From Candidatus Saccharimonadota bacterium (GTDB taxonomy: Bacteria; Patescibacteriota; Saccharimonadia; Saccharimonadales; Saccharimonadaceae), in contig JAFRCN010000004.1 in NCBI GenBank assembly GCA_017404335.1, forward strand, positions 62,001 through 126,000: a DNA stretch of 64,000 bases, in the 5' to 3' direction. Below, one piece after another: positions 50,387-59,701 of the stretch. Made by a program: the position numbers and the translations under genes. The notes under the pieces were generated by a model that did no database searches, was not told the DNA's origin, and was given only the letters and a program-made list of their open reading frames with translations. Every line of letters begins with the position of its first letter. Positions within the stretch are counted from its first letter, which is position 1.

Positions 50387-50983
50387 ATGGCTTTAAATAA
50401 AGATATTTTCGGTTTAACTGTAGAAAATCATGAACTCGTAAAACTCGCTTACGATGCATATCTGGCTAATTCGCGTAGTTCGCACGCTAAAACTTTGAAG
50501 CGGGGTGAAGTATCTGGCGGTGGCAAGAAACCTTGGAAGCAAAAAGGGACTGGTCGCGCGCGATTTGGTTCGACGAGGAACCCGATTTGGCGTCATGGTG
50601 GCGTGGCATTTGGGCGAACGGGCGAAGAAAACTTTACCAAGAAGATTTCGAAGTCTTCGAAACTGCTCGCGGTAAGGCAAGCTTTGTCAATGAAAAATGC
50701 AGATAAGGCGGTGTTTACTTTAGCTAAGGACGTTAAATTGACTGGGAAGACTAAGGACGCAGCGAAAGTACTCAAGGATATGAAACTAGAAGGCAAGAAT
50801 GTACTCGCGGTCGCGGCGGAGAAGACTCCGGAAGTTCTACGTTCGACGAATAATCTTCCGAATGTAAAATTAGTACGCGCGACTTATCTAAATGTATTCG
50901 ATATCATGAATGCGGACGCGGTAGTATTTTCGGAAGCGGCTTTGAAGGCTACGGAAAAATGGCTTTTAGGAGAGGAGAAGTAA
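50387..50983 (+). CDS. rplD: 50S ribosomal protein L4
   Basis: 198 aa. RGEVSGGGKKPWKQKGTGRARFGSTRNPIWRHGG-type loop (in parts KKPWKQKGTGRAR and RHGGVAFG) enters the exit tunnel. In other bacteria L4 represses its own operon by binding the leader. One base after rplC. Confidence 0.98.
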   Translation: MALNKDIFGLTVENHELVKLAYDAYLANSRSSHAKTLKRGEVSGGGKKPWKQKGTGRARFGSTRNPIWRHGGVAFGRTGEENFTKKISKSSKLLAVRQALSMKNADKAVFTLAKDVKLTGKTKDAAKVLKDMKLEGKNVLAVAAEKTPEVLRSTNNLPNVKLVRATYLNVFDIMNADAVVFSEAALKATEKWLLGEEK

Positions 50984-50984
50984 G

Positions 50985-51386
50985 ATGGCGGAAAAGAAGA
51001 GTGATATTAAGTTGAATATTTTAGAGCCGAGAGCGACTGAAAAGAGCTATCTCGAGCAGACGAACCGAATCTACGTTTTTCCGGTAAAGAAGACTATGGG
51101 GAAGCAAGAAATTGCGAAGATGGTCGAGGAAGAATTTAAGGTTACGGTGACGGATGTGCGAACTTTGATTCGCAACGGTAAAAAGACGAAGTTTAGCAAA
51201 GGTAAGCACGCATATCCTGGGATTACACATCGACAGGATAAAAAGTTTGCTTACGTTAGATTAAAGCAAGGTGATTCGATTCGTGTATTCGATGAGCCTG
51301 AAGATAATAAAACCAGCGCAAAGGAAGCCCCGAAGGCTGAGAAAGCTAAAAAGGCGGACAAGAATGCAGGTAAGGAGAATAAATAA
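50985..51386 (+). CDS. rplW: 50S ribosomal protein L23
   Basis: 133 aa, about 35 longer than usual. Core with EPRATEKSYLEQ and FPVKKTMGKQEIAKMVEEEF; the extra C-terminus is Lys/Ala/Glu-rich (KEAPKAEKAKKADKNAGKE). It sits at the tunnel exit near the SecA/SRP docking site. Confidence 0.95.
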   Translation: MAEKKSDIKLNILEPRATEKSYLEQTNRIYVFPVKKTMGKQEIAKMVEEEFKVTVTDVRTLIRNGKKTKFSKGKHAYPGITHRQDKKFAYVRLKQGDSIRVFDEPEDNKTSAKEAPKAEKAKKADKNAGKENK

Positions 51387-52222
51387 TGGCAATTAAAGCA
51401 TATCGCCCGATTACACCGGCGCAACGTCAAAAGACGACCGAAGATTACGATCAGATTACGACGAACAAGCCGATGAAATCGTTACTTGCGGCGAAGAAAC
51501 AACAGGCTGGAAAGAACAACCAGGGCCGAATTACGGTGAGGCATCGCGGGGGCGGAGTTAAGAGACACTATCGTATTGTGACTTATAAGCTCCCAACGAA
51601 TTTGACATTTACCGTAGAGGAAATCGAGTATGACCCGAATCGTTCGGCTCGAATTGCTCGGGTGAAGGACGAAAACGGAGTATATTATTATGTACTCGCG
51701 GATACGAAGATGACTAAAGGAACGACGTTTAAGACGGGAAATGAAATCGAGGTCGAGGATTCTTCGAGAATGCCGCTCGAGAACATTCCGGTCGGTACGT
51801 TTGTTTACGCGGTCGAGTTAACGCCGGGTAAAGGCGCGCAGATGGTCCGCGCGGCTGGGGCTTCGGCGCAGTTAATGGCAAAAGAGAATGGTTACGCTAC
51901 GCTGAAGATGCCGTCTGGCGAAGTGCGCAAAGTTTTGACAACTTGCGAAGCTTCGATCGGAACGGTTTCGAACGTTCAACACCAAAACGTGAAGATTGGC
52001 GCCGCGGGTCGAAAGCGCCGTAAGGGTATTCGCCCGACGGTGAGAGGTGTTGTAATGAACGCGACGGACCACCCGCACGGTGGTGGTGACGGTGGTCGTC
52101 ACGGTTCGGGTAAAGCGCCGAGGACGCCTTGGGGTCAACTTACGCTTGGATACCGTACTCGTCATAATAAGAAAACTAATAAAATGATCGTGCGCAGTCG
52201 CCACGAAGGAAAGAGGAAATAA
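51386..52222 (+). CDS. rplB: 50S ribosomal protein L2
   Basis: 278 aa. [53 protein letters not shown] with the conserved His of the PTC region, and the basic end. Overlaps rplW and rpsS by one base each. Confidence 0.98.
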   Translation: MAIKAYRPITPAQRQKTTEDYDQITTNKPMKSLLAAKKQQAGKNNQGRITVRHRGGGVKRHYRIVTYKLPTNLTFTVEEIEYDPNRSARIARVKDENGVYYYVLADTKMTKGTTFKTGNEIEVEDSSRMPLENIPVGTFVYAVELTPGKGAQMVRAAGASAQLMAKENGYATLKMPSGEVRKVLTTCEASIGTVSNVQHQNVKIGAAGRKRRKGIRPTVRGVVMNATDHPHGGGDGGRHGSGKAPRTPWGQLTLGYRTRHNKKTNKMIVRSRHEGKRK

Positions 52223-52515
52223 TGTCGAGGAGTCTTAAGAAAGGTCTATTCGTAGACTATAAACTCGCGAAAAAAGTTGCCGCACTTTCCAGCGAAGATC
52301 GCACCGTAATTAAAACTTGGGCGCGTCAGTCGACGATTTCTCCGGAGATGGTCGGTCGAACAATTGCCGTGCATAACGGTAAAGTTCACGTCCCGGTATT
52401 TATTTCGGAAAATATGGTGGGTCACAAGCTTGGTGAATTTGCGCCAACTCGTAAATTTAAGCGCCATGGTGGTAAGAAAGCAGCGGAAGCAGCGGCGGCG
52501 AAAGGAAAGGCGTAA
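52222..52515 (+). CDS. rpsS: 30S ribosomal protein S19
   Basis: 97 aa. [33 protein letters not shown] and [19 protein letters not shown]. Ala/Lys-rich tail. Confidence 0.98.
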   Translation: MSRSLKKGLFVDYKLAKKVAALSSEDRTVIKTWARQSTISPEMVGRTIAVHNGKVHVPVFISENMVGHKLGEFAPTRKFKRHGGKKAAEAAAAKGKA

Positions 52516-52518
52516 AAT

Positions 52519-52920
52519 ATGGCAGATACTTATTTTGCACATGCATACGAAAAAGGAATCGACTCTATGCCGAGGAAGACTAGTATAGTCGCTTCGCTGG
52601 TTAGGGATCGATACGTGGCGGATGCGGTAGTGATTTTGGAAAATACGCCGAGAAGGGCTGCCCGGGCAGTTTTGAAGGCGGTAGAGAGCGCAAATGCGAA
52701 TTTACTCAATAATTCGAAGGTTTCGATTGATCCGAAAACTGTTCGGATTGCGAGAATTTTTGTAACGAGCGGGACTCGGATTCGTCGGTATGTGCCGGCG
52801 TCGCGTGGTCGTGCGCTTCCATATGAGAAGATTAGTAGCAATATATTCGTCGAGGTCGCCGGCGAAGAGAAAGTAAAGAAAGCTGCCGAGAAAAAGGCAG
52901 AAGCGAAGGAGAAAAAGTAA
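52519..52920 (+). CDS. rplV: 50S ribosomal protein L22
   Basis: 133 aa. An N-terminal extension of about 16 residues precedes RKTSIVASLVRDRYVADAV; TPRRAARAVLKAVESANAN and RRYVPASRGRALPYEK are typical. Glu/Lys-rich tail of about 20 residues. Confidence 0.96.
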   Translation: MADTYFAHAYEKGIDSMPRKTSIVASLVRDRYVADAVVILENTPRRAARAVLKAVESANANLLNNSKVSIDPKTVRIARIFVTSGTRIRRYVPASRGRALPYEKISSNIFVEVAGEEKVKKAAEKKAEAKEKK

Positions 52921-52921
52921 T

Positions 52922-53548
52922 ATGGGTCAAAAGGTTAATCCCATCTCTTACCGTCTCCAAGTCAGCAAGGACTGGTCTTCGAAATGGTTTGTCCGTAAGA
53001 GTGACTTTAAGCGCTGGCTTGTCGAAGACGACAAAATTCGCAATTTAATCGAGGAACGCTATAAAGCTCGTCCGACGGTTGCGCGAATTAATATTGAACG
53101 CTCCGCAAATCTTACGACGATTACGATTGCAACGGCTAAAGCTGGCGCGGTAATCGGTAAGCAAGGCGCGGGCATTAACGAGCTGAAAGCTCAGCTCGAA
53201 AAAATCGTCGAAGGTCCGATTCGGATTAACGTCGAAGAAGTAAGAAAACCAGAGCTTAACGCGAAATTGGTTGCGGAGAATATCGGTTTTCAGCTTGGTA
53301 AACGGATGAATTTCCGACGAGCAGTCAAGATGGCGCTTCAGTCGTCGATGAATGCGGGCGCGAAGGGGGTTCGTATTGAGGTTGCTGGGCGTCTAAATGG
53401 CGCGGAAATGAGCCGACGCGAAAAGTTTATTGAGGGTTCGGTTCCTCTACACACTTTGCGCGCGGATATCGATTTCTATTGCCATCATGCGCCGACAATT
53501 GCCGGAATTGTGGGGGTAAAGGTCTGGATTTATAAGGGGGAGAAATAA
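52922..53548 (+). CDS. rpsC: 30S ribosomal protein S3
   Basis: 208 aa. MGQKVNPISYRLQVSKDWSS, KH domain with GAVIGKQGAGINELKAQLE, and GRLNGAEMSRRE. It lines the mRNA entry channel. Confidence 0.98.
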   Translation: MGQKVNPISYRLQVSKDWSSKWFVRKSDFKRWLVEDDKIRNLIEERYKARPTVARINIERSANLTTITIATAKAGAVIGKQGAGINELKAQLEKIVEGPIRINVEEVRKPELNAKLVAENIGFQLGKRMNFRRAVKMALQSSMNAGAKGVRIEVAGRLNGAEMSRREKFIEGSVPLHTLRADIDFYCHHAPTIAGIVGVKVWIYKGEK

Positions 53549-53550
53549 TC

Positions 53551-53970
53551 ATGGCTATTTTACTTCCAAAGAAAACTGCGCACCGCAAGGTCCGCAAGGG
53601 CAAAAACGAAGGCGTCGCGACGCGCTGTAATACGGTAGCGTTTGGCGACTACGGGCTAATGTCGCTTGATAACGAGCGGATTAACTCGCGTCAGATTGAG
53701 GCGGCTCGCCAGGCGATTACGCGTTATATTAAGCGTGGTGGTAAAATCTGGATTCGGATTTTCCCGCATACGCCGGTGACCAAGAAGCCGTTAGATGTAA
53801 AAATGGGTTCGGGGAAGGGTGAACCGCAGTTTTATGTTGCTAAGGTTAAGGCCGGTACGGTGATGTTTGAAATTGCCGACGTAACCGACGAGCAGGCGAA
53901 AGAAGCTTTGCGTTTGGCGTCGCACAAATTGCCGGTCAAATGTAAAATTATAAAGAAAGAGGAGTTCTAA
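53551..53970 (+). CDS. rplP: 50S ribosomal protein L16
   Basis: 139 aa. [50 protein letters not shown] and [15 protein letters not shown]. The next gene is rpsQ after 1 nt; rpmC (L29), which normally lies here, is missing. Confidence 0.98.
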   Translation: MAILLPKKTAHRKVRKGKNEGVATRCNTVAFGDYGLMSLDNERINSRQIEAARQAITRYIKRGGKIWIRIFPHTPVTKKPLDVKMGSGKGEPQFYVAKVKAGTVMFEIADVTDEQAKEALRLASHKLPVKCKIIKKEEF

Positions 53971-53971
53971 G

Positions 53972-54340
53972 ATGGCACACACTTTAATTGGGACTGTGAC
54001 TTCCGATAAGCGCGATAAGACCATTACCGTCTCCATCGTGAATCGGGAAACACATCCGTTGTACCGAAAACAATACACTAAAACTCGTAAATACACCGCT
54101 CACGACGAAAAGAACGAAGCAAAAATGGGCGACCGAGTTGAGATTGTGCAGGTTGCACCGATTTCGAAGACAAAGTCGTTTAAGCTGGTTCGAATTATCG
54201 AAAGATCGCGTGGGACAGTTGAGCTTAAAGAAGATGTAAACACCGTCGCGGAAGAGAAAAAGGTCGGCGCGGACGAAGCGGTAAGACAGGCTCGGGTTGC
54301 TGAAAAGAAAGCCGAGAAGTCTGAAGGGGAGGAAGCGTAA
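53972..54340 (+). CDS. rpsQ: 30S ribosomal protein S17
   Basis: 122 aa, about 35 longer than usual. Core with [35 protein letters not shown] and [21 protein letters not shown]; the extension is charged ([20 protein letters not shown]). Confidence 0.96.
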   Translation: MAHTLIGTVTSDKRDKTITVSIVNRETHPLYRKQYTKTRKYTAHDEKNEAKMGDRVEIVQVAPISKTKSFKLVRIIERSRGTVELKEDVNTVAEEKKVGADEAVRQARVAEKKAEKSEGEEA

Positions 54341-54708
54341 TGATTCAACAAGAAACAAGACTCAAAGTTGCGGATAACTCGGGCGCGAAAGAGCTTGGCG
54401 TGATTCGCGTACTGGGCGGAACTAGGGCGAGGTATGCTCGGGTTGGCGACATCGTCACCTGCTCGGTCAAAGACGCTTCGCCGACCGGTAACGTCAAGAA
54501 AAAGGCGGTCGTAAAGGCGGTAATTGTCCGAACGGTAGCGCCGATTCGACGCCCGGATGGTTCGACGATTCGTTTCGACGAAAACGCGGCGGTACTTGTC
54601 AACGAAGATAAAACTCCTAAGGGAACACGTGTGTTCGGACCGATTCCTAGGGAGCTTCGTGATGCAGGATTTACCAAGATTATTAGCTTAGCTCCGGAGG
54701 TACTCTAA
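54340..54708 (+). CDS. rplN: 50S ribosomal protein L14
   Basis: 122 aa. [60 protein letters not shown] in parts, and GPIPRELRD. Overlaps rpsQ by one base. Confidence 0.98.
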   Translation: MIQQETRLKVADNSGAKELGVIRVLGGTRARYARVGDIVTCSVKDASPTGNVKKKAVVKAVIVRTVAPIRRPDGSTIRFDENAAVLVNEDKTPKGTRVFGPIPRELRDAGFTKIISLAPEVL

Positions 54709-54709
54709 T

Positions 54710-55024
54710 ATGGCACAGAATTTAAAGATTAACGATAAAGTTTTAGTAATTTCTGGTAGCCATAAGGGTACGGAAGCTAAGATTGCGAAAGTTGATCCGA
54801 AAGCCGGGAAGGCTTACCTAGAAGGGGTTGGATTAGTCGAACGACATCTAAGGAAATCCTATCTTAATCCGGCTGGCGGTAAGAAAACCGTTCATCTCGG
54901 GATTGATTTATCGAATTTGAAGTTAGTTGAGGGGGCGAAATTCGTGAAGTCTTCTGTGAAAAAAGTTGACAAAGAGGATAAGAAAGCTAAGAAAGCTAAG
55001 AAAGCTAAGAAAGGAGCTAAATAA
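54710..55024 (+). CDS. rplX: 50S ribosomal protein L24
   Basis: 104 aa. KOW domain with KINDKVLVISGSHKGTEAKI and VERHLRKSYLNPAGGK. The tail KKAKKAKKAKKGAK is encoded by a perfect 9-bp tandem repeat (AAGAAAGCT, 54980-55013). Confidence 0.96.
   Translation: MAQNLKINDKVLVISGSHKGTEAKIAKVDPKAGKAYLEGVGLVERHLRKSYLNPAGGKKTVHLGIDLSNLKLVEGAKFVKSSVKKVDKEDKKAKKAKKAKKGAK
54980..55013 (+). repeat. 9-bp tandem repeat in the rplX tail
   Basis: Three full copies of AAGAAAGCT plus a partial fourth, encoding Lys-Lys-Ala. It merges into the rplE ribosome site (AAAGGAG). Confidence 0.9.
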
Positions 55025-55671
55025 TGGCGGAAAAGAAAACGGCTGCTAAAGCGACCAAGACTACGACCAAAACTGCAAATTCTGCGGTTAAAACTACGAA
55101 GTCTAGCGCTAAAGCACAACCACGCCTAAAGGCTCTCTATAATTCAGAGCTAAAGGCGAAACTTTTAAAAGAGCTTGGGCTCAAGAATATCAATCAAGTT
55201 CCGGAACTTAAGAAAGTGATTGTTTCGGCTGGGGTTGGTAAAAAGCGCGAGGACAAGAAGTATACCGAGACCGTAGAGTTAACGCTTGCGAAAATTACGG
55301 GTCAGGCAGCGACTTCGCGCCTTGCGAAAAAGTCGATTGCGACCTTTAAGATTCGAAAAGGCATGGGGGCGCCGGTAGGCTATCTCACGACTTTACGAAA
55401 CGACAAGATGTATGAATTCGTTGATCGGTTGATTAATATTGCATTACCACACGTGCGGGATTTTCACGGCGTGTCGCGTAAAGCTTTTGATGCGCAAGGA
55501 AATTACAACTTAGGGCTAAGAGAGCAAACAGTATTCCCGGAGATTACTTTTGAGGATGCTTCGGTTCTTCATGGTCTTGAGGTTACGTTTATAATTAAAA
55601 ATGGTTCAAAGGAAGGAAGCACTAAATTGCTAGAACTCTTCGGAATGCCGTTTGAAAAGGAGAATAAATAG
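55024..55671 (+). CDS. rplE: 50S ribosomal protein L5
   Basis: 215 aa. A Lys/Thr/Ala-rich N-terminal extension of about 36 residues precedes the L5 core (KLLKELGLKNINQVPELKKVIVSAGVG, RKGMGAPVGYLTTLR, LPHVRDFHGVSRKAFD in parts). The extension is probably disordered and surface-exposed. Confidence 0.96.
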   Translation: MAEKKTAAKATKTTTKTANSAVKTTKSSAKAQPRLKALYNSELKAKLLKELGLKNINQVPELKKVIVSAGVGKKREDKKYTETVELTLAKITGQAATSRLAKKSIATFKIRKGMGAPVGYLTTLRNDKMYEFVDRLINIALPHVRDFHGVSRKAFDAQGNYNLGLREQTVFPEITFEDASVLHGLEVTFIIKNGSKEGSTKLLELFGMPFEKENK

Positions 55672-55941
55672 ATGGCTAAGAAATCTGCAGTTCTCCGCGA
55701 TGAAAAGCGGCAAAAAATGTATGACAAATATAAAGATAAGCGCGCAGCGTTAAAAGCGGCGGGGGATTTGGAGGGACTCCAGAAGCTTCCGCGAAATAGC
55801 TCGCCGACGAGGCTTAAAAATCGAGATCTTCTCGATGGGCGTCCGCGAGGTTACATGCGCCGATTTGGTTTGTCTCGTATTAACTTCCGGGAAAAAGCTT
55901 CGAAAGGCGAAATTCCTGGTGTAACTAAGAGTAGCTGGTAG
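55672..55941 (+). CDS. rpsN: 30S ribosomal protein S14 (zinc-free long form)
   Basis: 89 aa, with [32 protein letters not shown]. The CxxC zinc pairs of the short form are absent. Confidence 0.97.
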   Translation: MAKKSAVLRDEKRQKMYDKYKDKRAALKAAGDLEGLQKLPRNSSPTRLKNRDLLDGRPRGYMRRFGLSRINFREKASKGEIPGVTKSSW

Positions 55942-55957
55942 GAGAAAGGAGAGAAAT

Positions 55958-56359
55958 ATGTCATTACAATCTACAGACCAAGTTGCTGACCTAATTACGC
56001 GAATTCGTAACGCGGTAATGGTAGGCAAGAACGAAATTCTCGTCCCGACTTCTAAATTGAAGGCTGGGGTGGTAGAGGTTTTAGCGAAAAATGGCTATGT
56101 GTCTAGCTTTGAGGTGGTCGACGGGGCGCCGAGGGGAACGTTAAAAGTCGTCATCAATGAGCCGGGAACTATCGCTAAGATTAACGATATTTCGAAGGTT
56201 TCTAAGCCGGGCCGAAGAGTTTATTCTTCCGCTGAGGATTTACCGACGATTAAGTCTGGGCGGGGGATGGTGATCGTTTCGACTTCGAAAGGTCTCATGA
56301 CTGGTCGTGAAGCGAAGAAAAATCGTCTTGGTGGCGAAATCTTAGTGAAAGTTTGGTAA
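55958..56359 (+). CDS. rpsH: 30S ribosomal protein S8
   Basis: 133 aa. DLITRIRNAVMVGKNEILVPTSKLK and STSKGLMTGREAKKNRLGGEILVKVW are canonical. The usual next gene rplF is displaced by 2.4 kb. The stop codon lies inside the left arm of palindrome F. Confidence 0.98.
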   Translation: MSLQSTDQVADLITRIRNAVMVGKNEILVPTSKLKAGVVEVLAKNGYVSSFEVVDGAPRGTLKVVINEPGTIAKINDISKVSKPGRRVYSSAEDLPTIKSGRGMVIVSTSKGLMTGREAKKNRLGGEILVKVW

Positions 56360-56529
56360 AAAATATCAGATTTTAAAGCTTGGACTTGTCCGCTTGTAAT
56401 TTTTACAACGTAAGTCAAGAAAAAATGTCCTTATATTTGGGACATTTTTTCATTGTTAAGTTGTAAAAATTACGCGGACAAATCTGGTCTAAATCTCATT
56501 CATGCTTTAAAATCTGATATTTTTTACCA
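56354..56529. repeat. Palindromic element F at the break in the ribosomal operon
   Basis: The left arm (56354-56409) contains the end of rpsH; the right arm (56460-56529) repeats it inverted, with the stretch TGGTAAAAAATATCAG and AATTTTTACAAC matching and a 14-nt length difference. The core AAAAAATGTCC/GGGACATTTTTT (about 56420-56451) is a strong hairpin with A and T runs, able to terminate both ways. Same arms-plus-hairpin design as inserts A-E, but the core sequence is different. Confidence 0.85.
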
Positions 56530-56555
56530 TGTTTTTATCCACAAAACGCTTATCG

Positions 56556-56584
56556 TTGCATTTTTGAAATTGATTTGTTAAGAT
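56556..56584 (+). promoter_or_regulatory. Promoter of the VWA adhesin gene
   Basis: TTGCAT (56556-56561), 17-nt spacer, TAAGAT (56579-56584). A leader of about 70 nt ends in AAAGGAG before the ATG at 56663. No other gene lies in 56530-56662. Confidence 0.6.
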
Positions 56585-56662
56585 GAGGGCATTAATAGCA
56601 GTTTAAAAATCGAGGGTGTGGTGAACTTATTGTTTATTCGATTGAGTAAAGGAGAATAAAGG

Positions 56663-58729
56663 ATGAGAAAATTGTTCGGTAAGACCAGCAAGGTCTTACA
56701 AATTTTCTTGGCCATAATATTAACTTTACCTATAACTGTTACTATCCCGGTAAGTGCAGTGGATGGCCCCACTGTACAAAACCCGGCGCTAAAGGTGTTA
56801 GATAACGGTGCGAGCCTGTCGAAGACGGTGGAGGCAGTCGAAGGCTACGCAAATAGGTGGAAAATAACGCTAAGGATAGAGTCCCCAGTTATAAAGACCA
56901 CATCCGATACGATTTTGGTGATTGACCGCTCGGGTAGTATGAGCGGCAATAAGCTAAGCTCGGCGAAGTCGGCGGCTGCTACTCTGGCTCAAGAATTATT
57001 GCCAGAGGGAAATGAGCTAAATAGGATTGCGGTTTTGTCGTTCGGAGAAGATGCTACGACGAATGTTGGTTTTTCTTATGATTATGGCGTTGTTCGAAAT
57101 GCCATAAATGGGATTACGGCGGGAGGCGGAACGCACACACAAGCCGGAATGTATAAGGCTGCGGAACTCATAAGCACTTCGACGGCAGACCACAAAAATA
57201 TAATTTTGCTATCTGACGGAGAGCCGACGTTTAGTTACGGGATAGATAGTCCGGAAGATTATTTGGTTAAATTTTCCGAAAACAGTTATGGGGTGGGTAT
57301 GTATGAAACGAGTTCTGATATTCCAGTGACGGCTTTTCGATATGGTAGTAGAGTTGGGAATGGTTCAAACATCCGTACGAGGTTTGAGACTGGGTGTCTT
57401 TGGACTCAATTATGTTATTATAACCACGGGAACTCAGCGATTTCTGAAGCAGGGTTTTATAAAGAGAGTGGGGCGGGCAGTTTATACACGATAGCGTTAA
57501 ACGTGAATGATGAAGGAAGAGAAGTTTTAAGGAAGATGGCTACACCTGGGAAGTATTATACTGCTAGCCCAAGTGAGCTAGAGGTGATTTTTAAGGAAAT
57601 TGCCGGCAGATTATCGTCGGTGATTTATTCGGCGAGCGTATATGATGAAATGGGAGATGGAGTGGAAGCTAAAGTCAACACGGGGCATGCTAGTAGCCTA
57701 GGCTGGTCGCCAAAATTGGAGTTTGATGAGAAGCTAGAGAAATACGTAGCAGAGTATAGCTACGAAATTACAGTGAATCAAGAAATATTGGAGGCTGAGA
57801 ATGAGAACGGATTTTACAAGGCAAACAAGCGGGCAGTTTTAACGTACAACGAAGGAGAAAGGGCGGAGTTTCCAGTACCAAGAATTAAACCATATGTAGT
57901 TAAGGTGAATAAGGAGTTGGTTGGACAGGAATGTGTGGAATGTGTCTTTGGTTTTGAGCTAATTCGTCCGAATGATAGTAGGCTGTACTTTGAAGCAAAG
58001 GCCGGCGAAATACATAATATAGTCGAAGAATTCCCATATGGTAAGTATTCGGTAGTCGAAACGGTGACAAAGAATAATCCGGTTAAATTAAATGAGTATC
58101 TTACAGAATATGTCGGAGGTGATTTTGTAATTGATGTAAACCGTCTAGAATTTCATGAGGTGAAAATAAAAAATGTTTATGAAACAGTCGATATCCTGGC
58201 GACGAAAAAGTGGAACGATGCGAAAGATAAAGACAATTTGAGGAAGGATTATGATTTATTTGTAGCGGTAAAAGAGGAGGAAAGATATGTTGATTTCGCG
58301 AAAATTGGGACTGAAACCGAGCAGATATTTAGATTCGAGTCTTTGCCGAAGAATCGCGATGGTCAAGAAATACAATATTCGATCGAGGAGGCGGAAAATT
58401 GTGATAGAACAGAGGATGAGTTAATCTGTGAGACTTTTGATGGGGACGAGAATTATAAGGTGAAAATAGACGGCATGACGATTACGAATATTCATATTCC
58501 AAAAACAATTGAAGTAAATGATGGAGGATTCGGCGGGGTGACGGTTCCGCTTCGTCCTGAAACGGGAGTAAGACCTAACACAAAAACCAGCCAAAAGATG
58601 GATGCGGATGTAAGTTCGGGAGAGAATAAAGGTGTGGCTAGACAAGAAAGCTTTGGGACTCTAGCTATTGTATCTGTTGGTGCGCTAGTTATGGTGATTA
58701 TGTGGGGAGTGAGCAGGCGAAGGGCGTAG
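56663..58729 (+). CDS. Secreted VWA / Cna-B-type surface adhesin
   Basis: 688 aa. Signal peptide (about 1-32, cleavage after VSA). VWA domain from about 80 with MIDAS D88-R-S90-G-S92, TAGGGTHTQAGM and ILLSDGEPTF. A Cys pair (TGCLWTQLCYY) lies within it. Two Cna-B/SpaA-like domains follow (about 410-510 and 510-620), with more paired Cys. The end has PLRPETG, a spacer, one membrane helix and RRRA: a loosely LPxTG-like anchor, though the spacing (about 60 residues) is atypical. It resembles pilus-tip adhesins of Gram-positives and may bind the host bacterium. Inserted between rpsH and rplF. Confidence 0.88.
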   Translation: MRKLFGKTSKVLQIFLAIILTLPITVTIPVSAVDGPTVQNPALKVLDNGASLSKTVEAVEGYANRWKITLRIESPVIKTTSDTILVIDRSGSMSGNKLSSAKSAAATLAQELLPEGNELNRIAVLSFGEDATTNVGFSYDYGVVRNAINGITAGGGTHTQAGMYKAAELISTSTADHKNIILLSDGEPTFSYGIDSPEDYLVKFSENSYGVGMYETSSDIPVTAFRYGSRVGNGSNIRTRFETGCLWTQLCYYNHGNSAISEAGFYKESGAGSLYTIALNVNDEGREVLRKMATPGKYYTASPSELEVIFKEIAGRLSSVIYSASVYDEMGDGVEAKVNTGHASSLGWSPKLEFDEKLEKYVAEYSYEITVNQEILEAENENGFYKANKRAVLTYNEGERAEFPVPRIKPYVVKVNKELVGQECVECVFGFELIRPNDSRLYFEAKAGEIHNIVEEFPYGKYSVVETVTKNNPVKLNEYLTEYVGGDFVIDVNRLEFHEVKIKNVYETVDILATKKWNDAKDKDNLRKDYDLFVAVKEEERYVDFAKIGTETEQIFRFESLPKNRDGQEIQYSIEEAENCDRTEDELICETFDGDENYKVKIDGMTITNIHIPKTIEVNDGGFGGVTVPLRPETGVRPNTKTSQKMDADVSSGENKGVARQESFGTLAIVSVGALVMVIMWGVSRRRA

Positions 58730-58743
58730 AAGTATCACTATGG

Positions 58744-58784
58744 ACCAAAAATCCCTCGGAAGCGGGGGATTTTTGGTTTACTTT
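58744..58784 (+). terminator. Terminator after the adhesin gene
   Basis: ACCAAAAATCCC and GGGATTTTTGGT form a 12-bp perfect stem around a short loop, followed by TTTACTTTTT. It isolates the adhesin from rplF. Confidence 0.85.
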
Positions 58785-58796
58785 TTAGGGAAAGTA

Positions 58797-58833
58797 TGGT
58801 ATAATGGTAAGGATATTAACATAAAGGAGACAA
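58797..58833 (+). promoter_or_regulatory. New promoter for the second half of the ribosomal operon
   Basis: TGG-TATAAT at about 58798-58803, then about 30 nt with AAAGGAG before the rplF ATG. Needed because the adhesin block, with terminators at both ends, separates rplF from the L3 promoter. Confidence 0.75.
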
Positions 58834-59370
58834 ATGAGTCGAATCGGAAAACAGCCCATCGAAATTCCGGCGGGAGTGACAATCACGGTCGGCGACAAAG
58901 AGATTACTGTCGCAGGCCCGAAGGGTCAGCTCATCGTCCCGGTACAACCGAAAACTAAGACTTCGGTTGAGGGCACTACGGTTACGGTCACCCGTGAGGA
59001 TGACGAACCAAAATCTCGTGCTTGGCACGGCTTACAACGCGCATTGCTTAATAATGCCGTAGTAGGCGTGACTAAAGGTTATGAGAAAAAACTAGAAATT
59101 AACGGCGTAGGTTTTCGTCTATCTGGTGGTGGACAGGAAATCGAAATGGCGCTTGGGTTTTCGCACCCGGTAAAATACAAAGCGCCGGAGGGTGTACAAC
59201 TTGCAACTAATAAGATGGAAATAACGGTTTCCGGGATTGACAAGCAAAAGGTTGGTCAAGTTGCAGCGGAAATTCGCGCCCTGAAGAAGCCTGAGCCTTA
59301 CAAAGGTAAAGGTATTAAATATGTCGACGAAGTAATAATTCGAAAGGCAGGAAAGGCGGGTAAGAAATAA
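58834..59370 (+). CDS. rplF: 50S ribosomal protein L6
   Basis: 178 aa. SRIGKQPIEIPAGV, HGLQRALLNNAVVGVTKGYEKKLEINGVGFR in parts, and EPYKGKGIKYVDEVI. First gene after the adhesin block. Confidence 0.98.
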   Translation: MSRIGKQPIEIPAGVTITVGDKEITVAGPKGQLIVPVQPKTKTSVEGTTVTVTREDDEPKSRAWHGLQRALLNNAVVGVTKGYEKKLEINGVGFRLSGGGQEIEMALGFSHPVKYKAPEGVQLATNKMEITVSGIDKQKVGQVAAEIRALKKPEPYKGKGIKYVDEVIIRKAGKAGKK

Positions 59371-59699
59371 TGAAAAGTATTTTTAGAGCAAAAAGAACGC
59401 GCGCCAAGATTCATGGCACGGCAGAACGCCCGCGACTCACGGTTCATTTTAGCAATCAACACATTGTTGCGCAGGTAGTTGACGACGACAAGAAGACGAC
59501 TTTGTGCTATGCGACTACGGTTGGTAGTAAAATGACTGGCACTAAGACGGAAAAAGCAGCGAAGATTGGTGCAGAAATTGCGAAAAAAGCAAAAGCTGTG
59601 AAAGTTTCCAAGGTCGTATTCGATCGTGGTTCTAAATTATATGCTGGCAGAATGAGCGCTCTGGCTGACGCTGCTCGCAAGGAAGGATTGGAGTTTTAA
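59370..59699 (+). CDS. rplR: 50S ribosomal protein L18
   Basis: 109 aa. RAKRTRAKIHGTAERPRLTVHFSNQHIVAQVVDD and VVFDRGSKLYAGRMSALADAARKEGLEF. It binds 5S rRNA. Confidence 0.97.
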   Translation: MKSIFRAKRTRAKIHGTAERPRLTVHFSNQHIVAQVVDDDKKTTLCYATTVGSKMTGTKTEKAAKIGAEIAKKAKAVKVSKVVFDRGSKLYAGRMSALADAARKEGLEF

Positions 59700-59701
59700 T
59701 T

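Noticed and set aside
56535-56543. A DnaA box (TTATCCACA) as sign of a replication origin
   Set aside because: Only one box is seen, with no box cluster, no dnaA or dnaN nearby and no AT-rich unwinding array; a single 9-mer can occur by chance.
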